From Omnitrophica bacterium RIFCSPLOWO2_01_FULL_45_10 (lineage in GTDB: Bacteria > Omnitrophota > Gorgyraeia > 2-01-FULL-45-10): a stretch of DNA of 12,120 nucleotides. The stretch is from positions 1 through 12,120 of the forward strand of contig MHFL01000048.1 in NCBI GenBank assembly GCA_001804165.1, read 5' to 3'. The notes beneath the pieces are model-generated. The model worked only from the letters and a program-made list of their open reading frames with translations, did no database searches and was not told the DNA's origin. The first letter of the stretch is position 1. Each line of letters begins with the position of its first letter. A program made the translations under genes and the position numbers. Below, in pieces: positions 12,045 through 12,120 of this stretch.

Positions 12045-12120
12045 GTTTGAGTCATTTTAACCCTTCTTGGCAGGAATTTAAAGCAGAAACTGACGGTTAC
12101 CTTTTGCGAAAAAGCAGGGC
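12038..12120 (-). CDS. Possible 3' end of an upstream gene (partial)
   Basis: One minus-strand frame is open from the right edge for 26 codons (PAFSQKVTVSFCFKFLPRRV near its end) and stops with TGA at 12038-12040, overlapping the mazG start by 7 nt. The overlap fits a coupled upstream gene, but the piece is too short to identify. The other two minus frames stop within 45 nt. If it is not coding, this edge holds only the mazG leader. Confidence 0.3.
   Translation of the reverse strand, partial: PAFSQKVTVSFCFKFLPRRVKMTQTC

Noticed and set aside
11051..12115. TTGCGAAAAAG occurring inverted near 11053 and direct near 12105
   Set aside because: An 11-nt, low-complexity match with unrelated flanks. 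Probably chance.

Overview
The window reads as a bacterial chromosome segment from an anaerobe with moderate GC. Nearly every gene lies on the minus strand. The rnfCDGEAB order, the wording of several proteins (NodU-type carbamoyltransferase, single-domain MazG, ureidoglycolate-lyase-like cupin) and the many small palindromic repeats suggest an uncultured candidate-phylum bacterium. Omnitrophota is my best guess, but it is inference and no marker gene confirms it.

Region 1 (1-6457, minus strand) is one long energy-metabolism operon. A near-perfect sigma70 promoter (TTGACA, 18 bp, TATAAT) at 6428-6457 drives rnfC, rnfD, rnfG, rnfE, rnfA and rnfB. These encode a complete Rnf complex, the membrane ferredoxin:NAD oxidoreductase that pumps ions. 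They are followed closely by a thioredoxin with a CMPC active site and the N-terminal part of a NodU/CmcH-type carbamoyltransferase that runs off the left edge. Genes abut or overlap by a base. Two junctions (rnfE/rnfG and rnfA/rnfB) carry tandem decamer repeats that look like iterated Shine-Dalgarno sequences. A perfect 50-bp palindrome forms the 3' end of rnfC.

Region 2 (6458-8021) holds a divergent promoter for an unrecognised 56-residue plus-strand protein with two identically spaced CCxxCx5C units, and a convergent MFS transporter on the minus strand.

Region 3 (8022-11010) is a tRNA-associated island. It contains an intact tRNA-Thr(CGU), a 5'-truncated tyrosine recombinase remnant, two tiny ORFs, a probable MvaI/BcnI-like restriction endonuclease coupled to a beta-class N6-A/N4-C DNA methyltransferase, a 320-bp non-coding end, and a chimeric tRNA with a CAU anticodon. 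The 5' half of that chimera copies tRNA-Thr, while its 3' acceptor strand pairs instead with an isolated 19-nt tRNA 5' end lying about 100 nt upstream. Tandem GTGCCA pairs with an 11-bp period lie near both ends and may be recombinase arm sites. I read this as a decayed, now immobile restriction-modification island whose integration history shuffled at least two tRNA genes.

Region 4 (11011-12120) holds a ureidoglycolate-lyase-like gene, a 54-nt near-symmetric hairpin repeat, a single-domain mazG, and possibly the last codons of another minus-strand gene at the right edge.

The points most worth a second look are the tRNA mosaic, the duplicated-CCxxCx5C microprotein, the missing cluster ligand in RnfB, the Asn at a probable catalytic Asp of the endonuclease, and the decamer repeats inside the rnf operon.
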